Shown one piece after another: positions 35,687 through 45,149 of a stretch of 64,000 bases of DNA. A program made the position numbers and the translations under genes. This stretch comes from Methylophilales bacterium. Its GTDB lineage: Bacteria; Pseudomonadota; Gammaproteobacteria; Burkholderiales; Methylophilaceae. Location of the stretch: the NCBI GenBank assembly GCA_019823025.1, contig CP081940.1, positions 992,001 through 1,056,000 of the forward strand. Reading direction: 5' to 3'. A model generated the notes under the pieces. That model was not told the DNA's origin. It ran no database searches and worked only from the letters and a program-made list of their open reading frames with translations. The first letter of the stretch is position 1; each line of letters opens with the position of its first letter.

Positions 35687-36961
35687 TTAGACAAAGCCTT
35701 CCATTAATTGGATATTGACGTAATCGTCAACTTTAATTGATTTTTGGTCCATACCTAAAACTATCAAACAGTTTGCTTTGCTCATTGAGCTTAAAACCCC
35801 AGAGCCTTGATGAGGTGTTGGTTTAACTGATAATTCACCATTACGACTGTTGTAAAAGCCTCTCTGGAACTCCATTCTTCCAGGCCGTTTTGTAATAGGT
35901 GCTGCACATTTCGCTTTCAACAGTGTGGGAAGTTTATAGCCATTATGACCCATGAGGTATTTAAGTGCTGGTTGTACCAATTGATAAAATGTAATCATTG
36001 CAGCCACTGGATTGCCAGGTAAACCAAAATAGGGAGTTTTTTCAAAAGCACCATAAGCCATTGGTCTTCCGGGTTTGATTGATAACTTCCAAAATAATAC
36101 TTTACCTAATTTTTTTAAAATATCTTTCATATAATCAGCCTTTCCGACTGAAACACCCCCTGTTGTGATAATTGCATCAGATATTTTTGCAGCATGCTTA
36201 AATGTTTCTTCAATTAATTTTTTATCATCAGGGATGATTCCTAAATCGACACATTCAACATTTATCCTTTTTAACATGGATTGAATTGTAAAGTGATTGC
36301 TATCATAGACTTGTCCAGATTTGATGGGTTGGCCGGCTTTGACCACCTCATCACCAGTTGAAAAAAATGAGACTTTTAATTTTTTAAATACTTTTACTCT
36401 ACTTATTCCAATTGATGCAATTAATCCTATTTCTGCAGGCCTTAAATAGACTCCCTTTTTAAGGATTTTCCCATTTTTTTTTATATCCTCGCCTAATTTT
36501 CTTATATTGACACCTTTTTTTGGAGTTTCATTAATGACAATAGAATCATTTTCTTGTTTGACTAACTCGACAGGTAAAACTGTGTCTGTGCCATCGGGAA
36601 TTTTGGAGCCTGTCATGATCTGGGCCGCAAAGCCTGGTTTAATTTTTTGTTTAGAGAGATCTCCAGCCAAAATTGTCGTCGCGACTTTAAGTGTATTTTT
36701 TTCTATTAAGGAATCCAAATTGAAGGCAAAACCATCCATTGCTGAATTATTATAATTTGGCACATTAATCTTAGAAATTAATGTTTCACCTAAAATACGA
36801 TCGAGTGCATCCTCAGTATTTACGTATTCAGTTCCCAAATTAACCGTTAAAAAATCGTGTATATATTTTCTCGCGACCTCTATGGTCATTGCATTAGGAT
36901 CATATTCTGATAAGCAACCTGGATCGTTGACTAAGTTTTCAAGTGAGATTGTTTTTTTCAT
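35687..36961 (-). CDS. moeA: Molybdopterin molybdenumtransferase MoeA
   Basis: Inserts molybdate into adenylylated molybdopterin, 424 aa. Seen: VPNYNNSAMDGFAF, QIMTGSKIPDGTDTVLPVE, KVSFFSTGDEVV, ITTGGVSVGKADYMKD, and KPGRPMAYG with GLPGNPVA. It overlaps the end of mobB by 23 bases and is the last of the minus-strand moaA-mobA-mobB-moeA run. Confidence 0.96.
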   Translation of the reverse strand: MKKTISLENLVNDPGCLSEYDPNAMTIEVARKYIHDFLTVNLGTEYVNTEDALDRILGETLISKINVPNYNNSAMDGFAFNLDSLIEKNTLKVATTILAGDLSKQKIKPGFAAQIMTGSKIPDGTDTVLPVELVKQENDSIVINETPKKGVNIRKLGEDIKKNGKILKKGVYLRPAEIGLIASIGISRVKVFKKLKVSFFSTGDEVVKAGQPIKSGQVYDSNHFTIQSMLKRINVECVDLGIIPDDKKLIEETFKHAAKISDAIITTGGVSVGKADYMKDILKKLGKVLFWKLSIKPGRPMAYGAFEKTPYFGLPGNPVAAMITFYQLVQPALKYLMGHNGYKLPTLLKAKCAAPITKRPGRMEFQRGFYNSRNGELSVKPTPHQGSGVLSSMSKANCLIVLGMDQKSIKVDDYVNIQLMEGFV

Positions 36962-37463
36962 TTTCTATAAGTGTAATTATAAAATCAGTAATTTTATCTA
37001 TATCAGTAAAATTAAAACATGGAATATCACATTTAATGCTTACATCTGATATCAAGCCAATTATGTTGTTATCTCTATTATGAAGTAACTCATTAGATAT
37101 TTCTTTCCGATAAACCTCAACTTTAGGAATCTGCATTGTTTTTAATCCCTCTACTAAAATTATATCTGTTGGTTGATTAATTTGCTCAAGCACTTTATTT
37201 AAGTCGAAATCATTTTTTTTGTTTTCAGAAATTAATGCGGATCGACCAGCATTAAAAATTAATGTTTGTTTCGCACCAGACTCCCTTATTTTAAAACTAT
37301 CCTTCCCTGGCTTATCAATATCAAAATTGTGATGCGCATGTTTAATAGCGGAAGATGAATACCCCCTTTTTTTTAATTCAGGTATAAGCTTTTCAATGAC
37401 AAATGTTTTACCAGAGCCACTATTTGCTGCACAAATGCCTAGAATATATGGTTTTTTACTCAT
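36939..37463 (-). CDS. mobB: Molybdopterin-guanine dinucleotide biosynthesis protein MobB
   Basis: 174 aa GTP-binding protein assisting MobA. The P-loop is ICAANSGSGKTFVIEKL; AIKHAHHNFDIDKPGKDSFKIRESGA and ILVEGLK are typical. It lies 8 bases after mobA. Confidence 0.92.
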   Translation of the reverse strand: MSKKPYILGICAANSGSGKTFVIEKLIPELKKRGYSSSAIKHAHHNFDIDKPGKDSFKIRESGAKQTLIFNAGRSALISENKKNDFDLNKVLEQINQPTDIILVEGLKTMQIPKVEVYRKEISNELLHNRDNNIIGLISDVSIKCDIPCFNFTDIDKITDFIITLIENEKNNLT

Positions 37464-37471
37464 CTTAGGGC

Positions 37472-38032
37472 TTATATCTTTTCTAAATCAGCGATGCTGT
37501 TGATATTAAAAAAAGCATTTTTTTCTTCAAAGTCGACAGTTTGAAAATTATTAGACTTGATCCATGATTCAAGCTTCCTCTCCCCTGAAGATAGAAATTC
37601 TTTACAGTTACTTGCTAAATTTTTAGGGCAGAGCAAAAAAACGGGTTCGAGCTTATTGTTTGCTGTTGGCAAGATTATTTTAGGGTTTTTTTTATCAACG
37701 TGGCTACTTAATCGTTCAACTAAATTTGTTGGGAAAAAAGGGGTATCATTTGGACAAAATTGCACCCAGTCAGATTCTGCCTTCACTAGACCTGAAAATA
37801 TCCCTGATAAAGGTCCTAATTGTCCGGGTAATACATCTACGAACTGAAGGGATTGAGGAAAAATACTTAAAAACTCGTTTGAATTAATACTGAGCTTGCA
37901 TACCTGCTTTTTCATTCGATCAAAAACATGTTCTATTAACGGTTTTTTATCTAACAAAACCAACGATTTATTTTCTCCCATTCTAGAAGATTTACCGCCA
38001 GCCAATATAACGCCCTCTACGTCGTTATTCAA
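37472..38032 (-). CDS. mobA: Molybdenum cofactor guanylyltransferase MobA
   Basis: Attaches GMP to molybdopterin to make the bis-MGD cofactor used by formate dehydrogenase, 186 aa. N-terminal GVILAGGKSSRMGENKSLV is the nucleotidyltransferase signature; FCPNDTPFFP is the metal-binding region. It appears to start at TTG, immediately after the moaA stop. Confidence 0.93.
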   Translation of the reverse strand: MNNDVEGVILAGGKSSRMGENKSLVLLDKKPLIEHVFDRMKKQVCKLSINSNEFLSIFPQSLQFVDVLPGQLGPLSGIFSGLVKAESDWVQFCPNDTPFFPTNLVERLSSHVDKKNPKIILPTANNKLEPVFLLCPKNLASNCKEFLSSGERKLESWIKSNNFQTVDFEEKNAFFNINSIADLEKI

Positions 38033-39019
38033 TTAACCACCCGTATGAGACATAAATCTGATGACGGAGGGTTTCTTATCTGCCAAATTAAAATTATGAG
38101 ATTTTGGTTTGATTGCCATGCTGTTTAATATGGCCTCTTTGAGAGGTTCATCATTGTGAGGATTCTCTCTAATGAGAGGCATTAATTCAATTTTTGTATC
38201 TTGACCCAAGCATAAAAAAAGTTCACCCTTACATGAGATTCGCACTCGGTTACAGTTTTCACAAAAGTTATGGCTGTGAGGGGAGATTAGGCCAATTTTT
38301 GTTTGTGTATTTTTAATATAAAAGTATTCAGCAGGTCCACTCGTAGTTAGATCTGTTTTTGATAATAAATATTTTTCTTTTAACTTCAATAAAATATCAT
38401 CATTACTCACTGAGGTAGATTGCCTATCATAATCAGTGTCGCCAAGTGGCATCTCTTCAATGAAAGAAATATCAAGATAGTACTTAATAGCGTAATCCAC
38501 TAAATTGTATAGTTCTTTTTCATTTATTTGTTTCATTAAAACGGTATTTATTTTAATTTTTTTAAATCCGACTTCAATAGCAGAGTGAATACCATCTAAA
38601 ACTTTATTGATATCGCCCGTTCTAGTCATCTTTTTGAATGTATGGGGATCTAGGCTATCTAAACTGACGTTAATTCTCTCAACACCAGCGTCCTTTAACA
38701 TTTGTGCCTTACGCTGAAGTTGGCTTCCATTAGTTGTTAGTGTAATTTCATCAAGCGCTTTAATTTTTCCAATTGACTTGAATAAATTATCAATACCTCT
38801 CCTAACAAGGGGCTCACCGCCGGTTAACCTAACTTTTTTCACACCTAACTCAGAAAAAACTCTAATTAGCCTTTCAATTTCTTCAAGTGAAAGCACAGTA
38901 GATTTAGGAAGAAAAGTCATTTTTTCTGACATACAATAAACGCATCTAAAATCACATCTATCTGTGACAGATACTCTTATATAGTCTACCTTTCTATTGA
39001 ACTGATCTATAAGTTGCAT
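38033..39019 (-). CDS. moaA: GTP 3',8-cyclase MoaA
   Basis: Radical SAM enzyme of the first molybdopterin step, about 328 aa. It has the N-terminal cluster CDFRCVYC (CxxxCxxC), LTGGEPLVRR and the C-terminal second cluster CENCNRVRISCKG. It ends in the catalytically needed Gly-Gly. I use ATG 39019 (MQLIDQF); a GTG at 39025 would add two residues. moaC, moaD and moaE are not in the window. Confidence 0.95.
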   Translation of the reverse strand: MQLIDQFNRKVDYIRVSVTDRCDFRCVYCMSEKMTFLPKSTVLSLEEIERLIRVFSELGVKKVRLTGGEPLVRRGIDNLFKSIGKIKALDEITLTTNGSQLQRKAQMLKDAGVERINVSLDSLDPHTFKKMTRTGDINKVLDGIHSAIEVGFKKIKINTVLMKQINEKELYNLVDYAIKYYLDISFIEEMPLGDTDYDRQSTSVSNDDILLKLKEKYLLSKTDLTTSGPAEYFYIKNTQTKIGLISPHSHNFCENCNRVRISCKGELFLCLGQDTKIELMPLIRENPHNDEPLKEAILNSMAIKPKSHNFNLADKKPSVIRFMSHTGG

Positions 39020-39138
39020 TGTCACAATATATAATAAAAACTTAAAGATTTAATAATTTTACTTAAAAAAAAACAATTACTTTAATGTATAGTATGTTGA
39101 AAAATTTAGGGTTTTTTTAAAGAAATAATATAGACAAA

Positions 39139-39618
39139 ATGTTATCCGAAAATAATTTAGAAAAAATTCAAGAGCACTTAACAGTGCTTAAAGATAAACC
39201 TGGTGCACTATTGCCTCTTATGCACGCAATTCAAGATGATCTAGGTTACATACCTGAAGAGTCATATGGGCCTATATCAAAAGCTCTCAGTCTTTCAGTC
39301 GCAGAAGTGCACGGATTTGTCACCTTTTACCACCATTTTAGGACAAAGCCTTCTGGAAAGCATATTTTGCAGATCTGCAGAGCTGAATCATGCCAATCAA
39401 TGGGCAGTGAGAATATTGAAGCTTATTGCAAAGAAAAGTTAGGCATTGATTATCATCAAACCACAGAAGACAAGTCGATAACTTTAGAACCTGTTTACTG
39501 TCTAGGCAATTGTGCTTGCTCGCCAGCTGTAATGATTGATGACGATGTTATAGGTAGAGTTAACGAAGATAAAATTGATGACTTAATTGAAAAAGCTAAA
39601 AATAATGACAACTCATAA
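39139..39618 (+). CDS. fdsG: NAD-dependent formate dehydrogenase gamma subunit FdsG
   Basis: NuoE-like [2Fe-2S] subunit of the cytosolic formate dehydrogenase, 159 aa. Cluster ligands are in CRAESC and [28 protein letters not shown] is typical. First gene of fdsGBACD, divergent from moaA across 119 bases. Confidence 0.94.
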   Translation: MLSENNLEKIQEHLTVLKDKPGALLPLMHAIQDDLGYIPEESYGPISKALSLSVAEVHGFVTFYHHFRTKPSGKHILQICRAESCQSMGSENIEAYCKEKLGIDYHQTTEDKSITLEPVYCLGNCACSPAVMIDDDVIGRVNEDKIDDLIEKAKNNDNS

Positions 39619-41155
39619 AATATATATACCTAGAGACTCAAGTGCGCTTTCATTAGGAGCAGAAGAGGTATTTAAAGCGATAAAAGCAGAGGCAAGTAAT
39701 CGCAAAATAGAAATAGAAATTATTCGAAACGGTTCACGTGGTCTTTTTTGGCTTGAAACAATGGTAGAAGTAGAGACCGCTAGAGGAAGAGTTGCTTACG
39801 GACCCGTTAATCCTAGCGATGTACCTTCAATGTTTGATGAAGAATTTTTCTTAGGTAAAGATCATTCTTTATCCCTAGGAATTACAAGTGAAATTGCGTG
39901 GCTTAAGAATCAGGAAAGACTAACCTACGCTAGAGTAGGTATTACAGACCCTGTATCCCTAGTTGATTATGAGGCTCACGATGGTTTTAAAGGGCTACGT
40001 AAAGCCTTAAAGTTAACAAATCAGGAAATTGTTGATGAGGTTACAGACTCTGGTTTGAGAGGTCGAGGAGGCGCTGCTTTCCCAACGGGAATAAAATGGC
40101 AAACTGTTTTAAATGCACCTTCTGAAAAAAAATATATTGTATGCAACGCAGATGAGGGTGATTCAGGTACTTTTTCTGACAGAATGATCATGGAAAATGA
40201 TCCTTTTGTTTTAATAGAGGGCATGATTATTGCTGGGTTAGCTGTTGGTGCTGATCATGGCTATATTTATTTAAGATCTGAATACCCTCATGCTCAAGCG
40301 ATTCTTAATGAAGCAATTAGTATTGCAGAGAAAAATGGATTTTTAGGTCAAAATATTTTGGATAGTGAGTTTTCTTTCAAATTAGAAGTTACTAGAGCAG
40401 CAGGTGCATATATTTGCGGCGAAGAGACATCATTACTTGAAAGTTTAGAAGGAAAAAGAGGACTTGTAAGGTATAAACCACCACTTCCTGCGATTGAAGG
40501 TTTGTACGGAAAACCAACAGTAGTGAATAATGTCATTTCACTGGCAACAATTCCGATTATCTTAGATAAAGGATCAAAATTTTACGCAGATTTCGGTATG
40601 GGGCGTTCAAAAGGCACACTTCCTATTCAACTCGCTGGTAATCTAAAACAAACCGGCCTGATCGAAAAAGCTTTTGGAATTACGCTTAGAGAATTGCTCT
40701 ATGATTTTGGTGGGGGGTCAGCAACAGGTAAAAATATTAAAGCTGTTCAAGTAGGGGGGCCTTTAGGGGCATTTCTCCCAGAACACCAATTTGATACACC
40801 ACTTGATTATGAGAAATTTTCTGAAATTAACGCCGTTGTGGGACATGGCGGGATTGTGGCATTTGATGATTCGATAGATATGTCAAAATTAGCAAGGTAT
40901 TCATTTGAATTTTGTGCAATAGAGTCTTGCGGTAAGTGTACTCCATGCAGAATTGGATCCACTAGGGGTATGGAAGTAATCGATAAAATTAAGGATGGGA
41001 TTGACCAAGAAAAAAATGTGGAAGTACTTAAGGACTTAGGTGAGACTATGGTTCATGGGTCATTATGTGCTATGGGTGGAATGACTCCATTCCCTGTGAT
41101 TAGTGCTTTGAATTTCTTTCCAAAAGATTTTGGGCTTGAAAAAACTGAAACTTAA
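39605..41155 (+). CDS. fdsB: NAD-dependent formate dehydrogenase beta subunit FdsB
   Basis: NuoF-like flavoprotein subunit that reduces NAD+, 516 aa. The NADH/FMN region is [16 protein letters not shown] and [28 protein letters not shown] follows, then the [4Fe-4S] motif [13 protein letters not shown] use ATG 39605, giving a 14-base overlap with fdsG; an ATG at 39587 is in frame but adds residues unlike the family. Confidence 0.95.
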   Translation: MTTHKIYIPRDSSALSLGAEEVFKAIKAEASNRKIEIEIIRNGSRGLFWLETMVEVETARGRVAYGPVNPSDVPSMFDEEFFLGKDHSLSLGITSEIAWLKNQERLTYARVGITDPVSLVDYEAHDGFKGLRKALKLTNQEIVDEVTDSGLRGRGGAAFPTGIKWQTVLNAPSEKKYIVCNADEGDSGTFSDRMIMENDPFVLIEGMIIAGLAVGADHGYIYLRSEYPHAQAILNEAISIAEKNGFLGQNILDSEFSFKLEVTRAAGAYICGEETSLLESLEGKRGLVRYKPPLPAIEGLYGKPTVVNNVISLATIPIILDKGSKFYADFGMGRSKGTLPIQLAGNLKQTGLIEKAFGITLRELLYDFGGGSATGKNIKAVQVGGPLGAFLPEHQFDTPLDYEKFSEINAVVGHGGIVAFDDSIDMSKLARYSFEFCAIESCGKCTPCRIGSTRGMEVIDKIKDGIDQEKNVEVLKDLGETMVHGSLCAMGGMTPFPVISALNFFPKDFGLEKTET

Positions 41156-41199
41156 TTATAGAATAATAGACGAATAAACAATAACTTAAGAAAATTTAA

Positions 41200-41222
41200 A
41201 AGTTTGAACAAAATTCAAACTT
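41200..41222 (+). other. Inverted repeat between fdsB and fdsA
   Basis: A perfect 9-bp stem AAGTTTGAA/TTCAAACTT with a 5-base loop lies 22 bases before fdsA, in the 89-base fdsB-fdsA gap. No T-run follows, so it is not a normal terminator. It could be an mRNA stability or processing hairpin, or a protein site. Confidence 0.6.
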
Positions 41223-41244
41223 AAATACGCCAAAAGCTAAAAAT

Positions 41245-44088
41245 ATGGATGATACAAAAGACTTCGGTACACCTTCAGCAAACTCTGAAAAACTTGTAAC
41301 GCTCAATATTGATGGGGTAGATGTAACTGTTCCTGAAGGAACCTCTTTGATGCGTGCAGCTTCAGTTGCTGGTTTTAGTGTGCCTAAATTATGTGCAACA
41401 GACAGTCTCGAGCCGTTTGGTTCATGTCGTCTTTGTTTGGTAGAAATTGAGGGTAAAAGAGGATACCCTGCATCTTGCACAACTCCAGCTGCTGATGGAT
41501 TAGTCGTTTCCACTCAATCACCTAAATTAGCTGAATTAAGAAAAGGTGTAATGGAATTATATATTTCGGATCATCCCCTTGATTGCTTAACATGTTCAAC
41601 AAACGGTGATTGCGAGCTACAAGATATGGCAGGAGCAGTCGGCCTAAGAGACGTTCGTTACGGCTACGAAGGAGAAAATCACCTTGACTCCAAAAAAGAT
41701 GAATCAAATCCATATTTCACGTTTGATCCCTCAAAATGTATTGTCTGTTCTCGATGTGTGAGAGCATGTGAAGAAACGCAAGGTACATTTGCCTTAACAA
41801 TAGATGGAAGAGGCTTCGAATCAAAGGTTTCAGCTGGAAATAAAGACTTTAAAGATTCAGAATGTGTTTCATGTGGCGCATGCGTTCAAGCTTGTCCTAC
41901 AGCTACATTGATTGAAAAGAGTATCGAAGAGCATGGCACACCAGAAAAAAAAGTAAAAACTACGTGCGCATATTGTGGCGTAGGTTGCTCTTTTAATGCT
42001 GAACTTCAAGGAGATAAAGTCGTCAGGATGACACCCAATAAAGATGGTGGCGCTAATCACGGGCATTCTTGTGTCAAAGGCAGGTTTGCATGGGGGTACA
42101 CAACACACAAGGACAGAATAACTACACCCATGATAAGAAAAAGCATCAAAGATCCTTGGCAAAAAGTATCATGGGATGAGGCAATAAATTATGCTGCTTC
42201 AGAGATAAAAAGAATACAACAAAAATACGGCTCTAATTCTGTCGGTGCTATTTCATCTTCAAGATGTACGAATGAAGAAGTTTATTTAATGCAAAAGATT
42301 GTCAGGGCTGGCTTTGGTAATAACAATATAGATACTTGCGCACGAGTTTGCCACTCACCCACTGGTTACGGGCTCAAACAAACTATTGGTGAATCAGCGG
42401 GAACACAGAATTTTGATTCAGTGATGAAGTCAGATGTGATTATGATTGTTGGTGCAAATCCAACGGATGGTCATCCGGTATTCGCATCACAAATGAAAAG
42501 AAGACTCAGAGAAGGCGCTAAATTAATTATTGTTGATCCAAGAGAAATTGATTTAGTGGATAATACTCCGCATATTAAAGCTGATTATCATCTAAAACTC
42601 CGACCAAGCACTAATGTTGCGACAATTAATTCAATTGCTCATGTGATTGTAGAAGAAGGATTAAGCGATCAAAATTTTGTGAAAGAGCGTTGTGAAGATG
42701 AATCATTTAAAATTTGGTTAAATTTTATTAAAGACCCAAAAAATTCTCCAGAATCAATGGAATCAGAAACAGGCATTCCAGCGGACTTACTAAGAAAAGC
42801 AGCGAGACTGTTTGCAAAGGAAAAGAACGGGTCTATTTATTATGGATTAGGTGTAACAGAGCATAGTCAAGGTTCAACTATGGTTATGGGTATTGCAAAT
42901 TTGGCAATGATAACCGGAAATGTAGGTAGAGAGGGCGTTGGTATCAACCCACTTAGAGGACAAAATAATGTGCAGGGTGCATGTGATATGGGTTCATTCC
43001 CTCATGAACTCCCTGGATATAGGCATGTTTCAGATTTGGCTACCCGAGCTTTATTTGAGTCAGCATGGAACGCAAAAATATATGATGAACCAGGGCTTAG
43101 AATTCCAAATATGCTTGATGCAGCAATATCAGGTAATTTCAAATCACTCTATTGTGAGGGAGAGGATATAGCTCAGTCAGATCCAGATACACAACACGTC
43201 ACTCATGCACTCGAATCTATGGAATGTGTCATTGTTCAAGATTTATTTTTAAATGAAACAGCTATGTATGCTCATGTATTCTTACCAGGTTCATCCTTTT
43301 TAGAAAAGAACGGTACCTTTACCAATGCAGAGAGAAGAATTTCAAGGGTGAGAAAAGTAATGGCCCCAAAAAATGGTTATGAGGACTGGGAAATTACTCA
43401 AATGTTATCGAATGCATTGGGTTATCCAATGAATTATAAACATGCTAGTGAAATTATGGATGAAGTTGCTCAACTAACTCCAACCTTTAAAGGGGTGAGC
43501 TACGAAAAATTAGATAAACTTGAGAGTATTCAATGGCCTTGCAATGACGAGTTTCCAGAAGGAACACCTACTATGCATGTAGATGAGTTCGTTAGAGGAA
43601 AAGGTAAATTCTTTATCACAGAATATGTACCAACTGTCGAAAAAGTTAATGGTAAATTCCCCTTAATAATGACAACTGGAAGAATTTTGGCTCATTATAA
43701 TGTTGGAGCTCAAACAAGAAGAACAAAAAACACGGAGTGGCATGATGAAGATGTAATTGAAATACATCCTCATGATGCAGAAGAAAGAGGTATAAATGAG
43801 CGTGATTGGGTCGGAATAAATAGTAGGTCAGGTGACACTGTCCTTCGTGCAAAAATAACAGATAAAGTTCAACCTGGTGTTGTTTATACCACCTTCCATC
43901 ACCCTGTTTCAGGGGCAAATGTTATTACAACAGACAATTCTGATTGGGCTACAAATTGTCCAGAGTTCAAAGTAACAGCTGTTCAAGTGACTAAAGTAAC
44001 ACAACCATCAAACTGGCAATCTAAATATCAAAAATTTAGTGAAAAACAAATTGATTTTGTGAGAAATGGTGAGGAAAAAGTAAGTTAA
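41245..44088 (+). CDS. fdsA: NAD-dependent formate dehydrogenase alpha subunit FdsA
   Basis: Catalytic bis-MGD subunit oxidising formate to CO2, 947 aa. Order: N-terminal [2Fe-2S] domain (CATDSLEPFGSCRLC), the HPLDCLTCSTNGDC His/Cys cluster, two [4Fe-4S] ferredoxin sites (CIVCSRCVRAC; CVSCGACVQAC), a further CAYCGVGC cluster, then the molybdopterin domain. DTCARVCHSPTG contains Cys369-His370, the expected metal-ligand Cys and active-site His. The C-terminus binds molybdopterin. It requires the adjacent FdsC/FdhD. Confidence 0.96.
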   Translation: MDDTKDFGTPSANSEKLVTLNIDGVDVTVPEGTSLMRAASVAGFSVPKLCATDSLEPFGSCRLCLVEIEGKRGYPASCTTPAADGLVVSTQSPKLAELRKGVMELYISDHPLDCLTCSTNGDCELQDMAGAVGLRDVRYGYEGENHLDSKKDESNPYFTFDPSKCIVCSRCVRACEETQGTFALTIDGRGFESKVSAGNKDFKDSECVSCGACVQACPTATLIEKSIEEHGTPEKKVKTTCAYCGVGCSFNAELQGDKVVRMTPNKDGGANHGHSCVKGRFAWGYTTHKDRITTPMIRKSIKDPWQKVSWDEAINYAASEIKRIQQKYGSNSVGAISSSRCTNEEVYLMQKIVRAGFGNNNIDTCARVCHSPTGYGLKQTIGESAGTQNFDSVMKSDVIMIVGANPTDGHPVFASQMKRRLREGAKLIIVDPREIDLVDNTPHIKADYHLKLRPSTNVATINSIAHVIVEEGLSDQNFVKERCEDESFKIWLNFIKDPKNSPESMESETGIPADLLRKAARLFAKEKNGSIYYGLGVTEHSQGSTMVMGIANLAMITGNVGREGVGINPLRGQNNVQGACDMGSFPHELPGYRHVSDLATRALFESAWNAKIYDEPGLRIPNMLDAAISGNFKSLYCEGEDIAQSDPDTQHVTHALESMECVIVQDLFLNETAMYAHVFLPGSSFLEKNGTFTNAERRISRVRKVMAPKNGYEDWEITQMLSNALGYPMNYKHASEIMDEVAQLTPTFKGVSYEKLDKLESIQWPCNDEFPEGTPTMHVDEFVRGKGKFFITEYVPTVEKVNGKFPLIMTTGRILAHYNVGAQTRRTKNTEWHDEDVIEIHPHDAEERGINERDWVGINSRSGDTVLRAKITDKVQPGVVYTTFHHPVSGANVITTDNSDWATNCPEFKVTAVQVTKVTQPSNWQSKYQKFSEKQIDFVRNGEEKVS

Positions 44089-44094
44089 ACCAAA

Positions 44095-44910
44095 GTGGCT
44101 AATGAAAAATTAATTCAAACAAGCCAGACTTGCAAAGAAGTATTAATTCAAAAAAATAATAATCCTGAAGAAGTAATTAAAGAGATATTGGCTGAAGAAA
44201 CTCCTGTAGCTATTGTTTACAATGGAGTATCTCATGTGGTAATGATGGTTAGCCCATGTGATTTGGAAGACTTTGCAAGAGGATTTTCAATAACCGAAGG
44301 CATTATAAAAAGTCTTTCAGAAATTTATTCAATTGAAGTTATAAAAAAAGATAATGGTATTGAAATTAATCTAGAGATATCAACTGAAAAATTTACTCGC
44401 TTAAAAGAGATAAGAAGAAATTTAACTGGAAGAACAGGCTGTGGATTGTGTGGGGCTGAGTCTCTAGATCAAGTGCTTAAAATTCCTGAAAATAAAAAAA
44501 ATAAATCTAAATTTTATACAAGCAGTATATTGAAAGCATTAAAGAACTTTTCAGGTCAACAAAAAATACAAAAAAAAACTGGAGCAACTCATGCTTGTGC
44601 ATTATTTGATGCTAAAGGAGACTTGATAATCTTAAAAGAGGATGTAGGAAGACACAATGCGCTTGATAAATTAATTGGAGCTTCCTTTAATTCAAAATTC
44701 TTAAAAGATTCTTTTGTAATTACTTCAAGTAGAGCCAGCTATGAAATGGTACAAAAACTTGCATATCTTAATCTCAATTTATTGGTAGCTATTTCTGCCC
44801 CAACGGCATTAGCATTAAGGTTAGCTGATCAACTTAAAATAACATTAATCGGGTTTGCTCGAAATAATCGATATAATTGTTATACGCATTCCAAGCAATT
44901 AATCGGGTAA
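44095..44910 (+). CDS. fdsC: Formate dehydrogenase sulfurtransferase FdsC/FdhD
   Basis: 271 aa protein delivering sulfur to the molybdenum cofactor before insertion into FdsA. CGLCG is the FdhD double-Cys motif; GATHACALFD, EDVGRHNALDKLIG and SSRASYEMV are conserved. It starts at GTG 44095, 6 bases after fdsA. Named fdsC by operon position (fdsGBACD); fdhD is the general name. Confidence 0.93.
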   Translation: MANEKLIQTSQTCKEVLIQKNNNPEEVIKEILAEETPVAIVYNGVSHVVMMVSPCDLEDFARGFSITEGIIKSLSEIYSIEVIKKDNGIEINLEISTEKFTRLKEIRRNLTGRTGCGLCGAESLDQVLKIPENKKNKSKFYTSSILKALKNFSGQQKIQKKTGATHACALFDAKGDLIILKEDVGRHNALDKLIGASFNSKFLKDSFVITSSRASYEMVQKLAYLNLNLLVAISAPTALALRLADQLKITLIGFARNNRYNCYTHSKQLIG

Positions 44911-44919
44911 AATTACGTC

Positions 44920-45144
44920 ATGGAAACAAAAAATCTAATCAGAATGGCAAACGACATTGGTAATTTCTTTATAAGTTACCCAGATGAAGAACAAGCTAAG
45001 AAGGATGCTGCGGGGCATATTCAAAAGTTTTGGGGCCGCGATATGAGAAAACAAATAATAGAATATGTTACTGATACTTCAGAAAAAAATAGTCAATTAA
45101 ATCCTTTTGTTTTTAATGCAATTAATAAATATCTAAAAGATTAA
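44920..45144 (+). CDS. fdsD: Formate dehydrogenase delta subunit FdsD
   Basis: Small protein of 74 aa (LIRMANDIGNFFISYPDEEQAK, GHIQKFWGRDMRKQI), the usual FdsD length and sequence pattern. It is needed for active Fds complexes in some Proteobacteria. Last gene of the operon, convergent with the glycosyltransferase gene after 5 bases. Confidence 0.9.
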   Translation: METKNLIRMANDIGNFFISYPDEEQAKKDAAGHIQKFWGRDMRKQIIEYVTDTSEKNSQLNPFVFNAINKYLKD

Positions 45145-45149
45145 AAAAA

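Noticed and set aside
43646..43918. 90-codon minus-strand open frame inside fdsA
   Set aside because: It is antisense to conserved FdsA sequence and is rich in His/Leu/Tyr, typical of a shadow frame.
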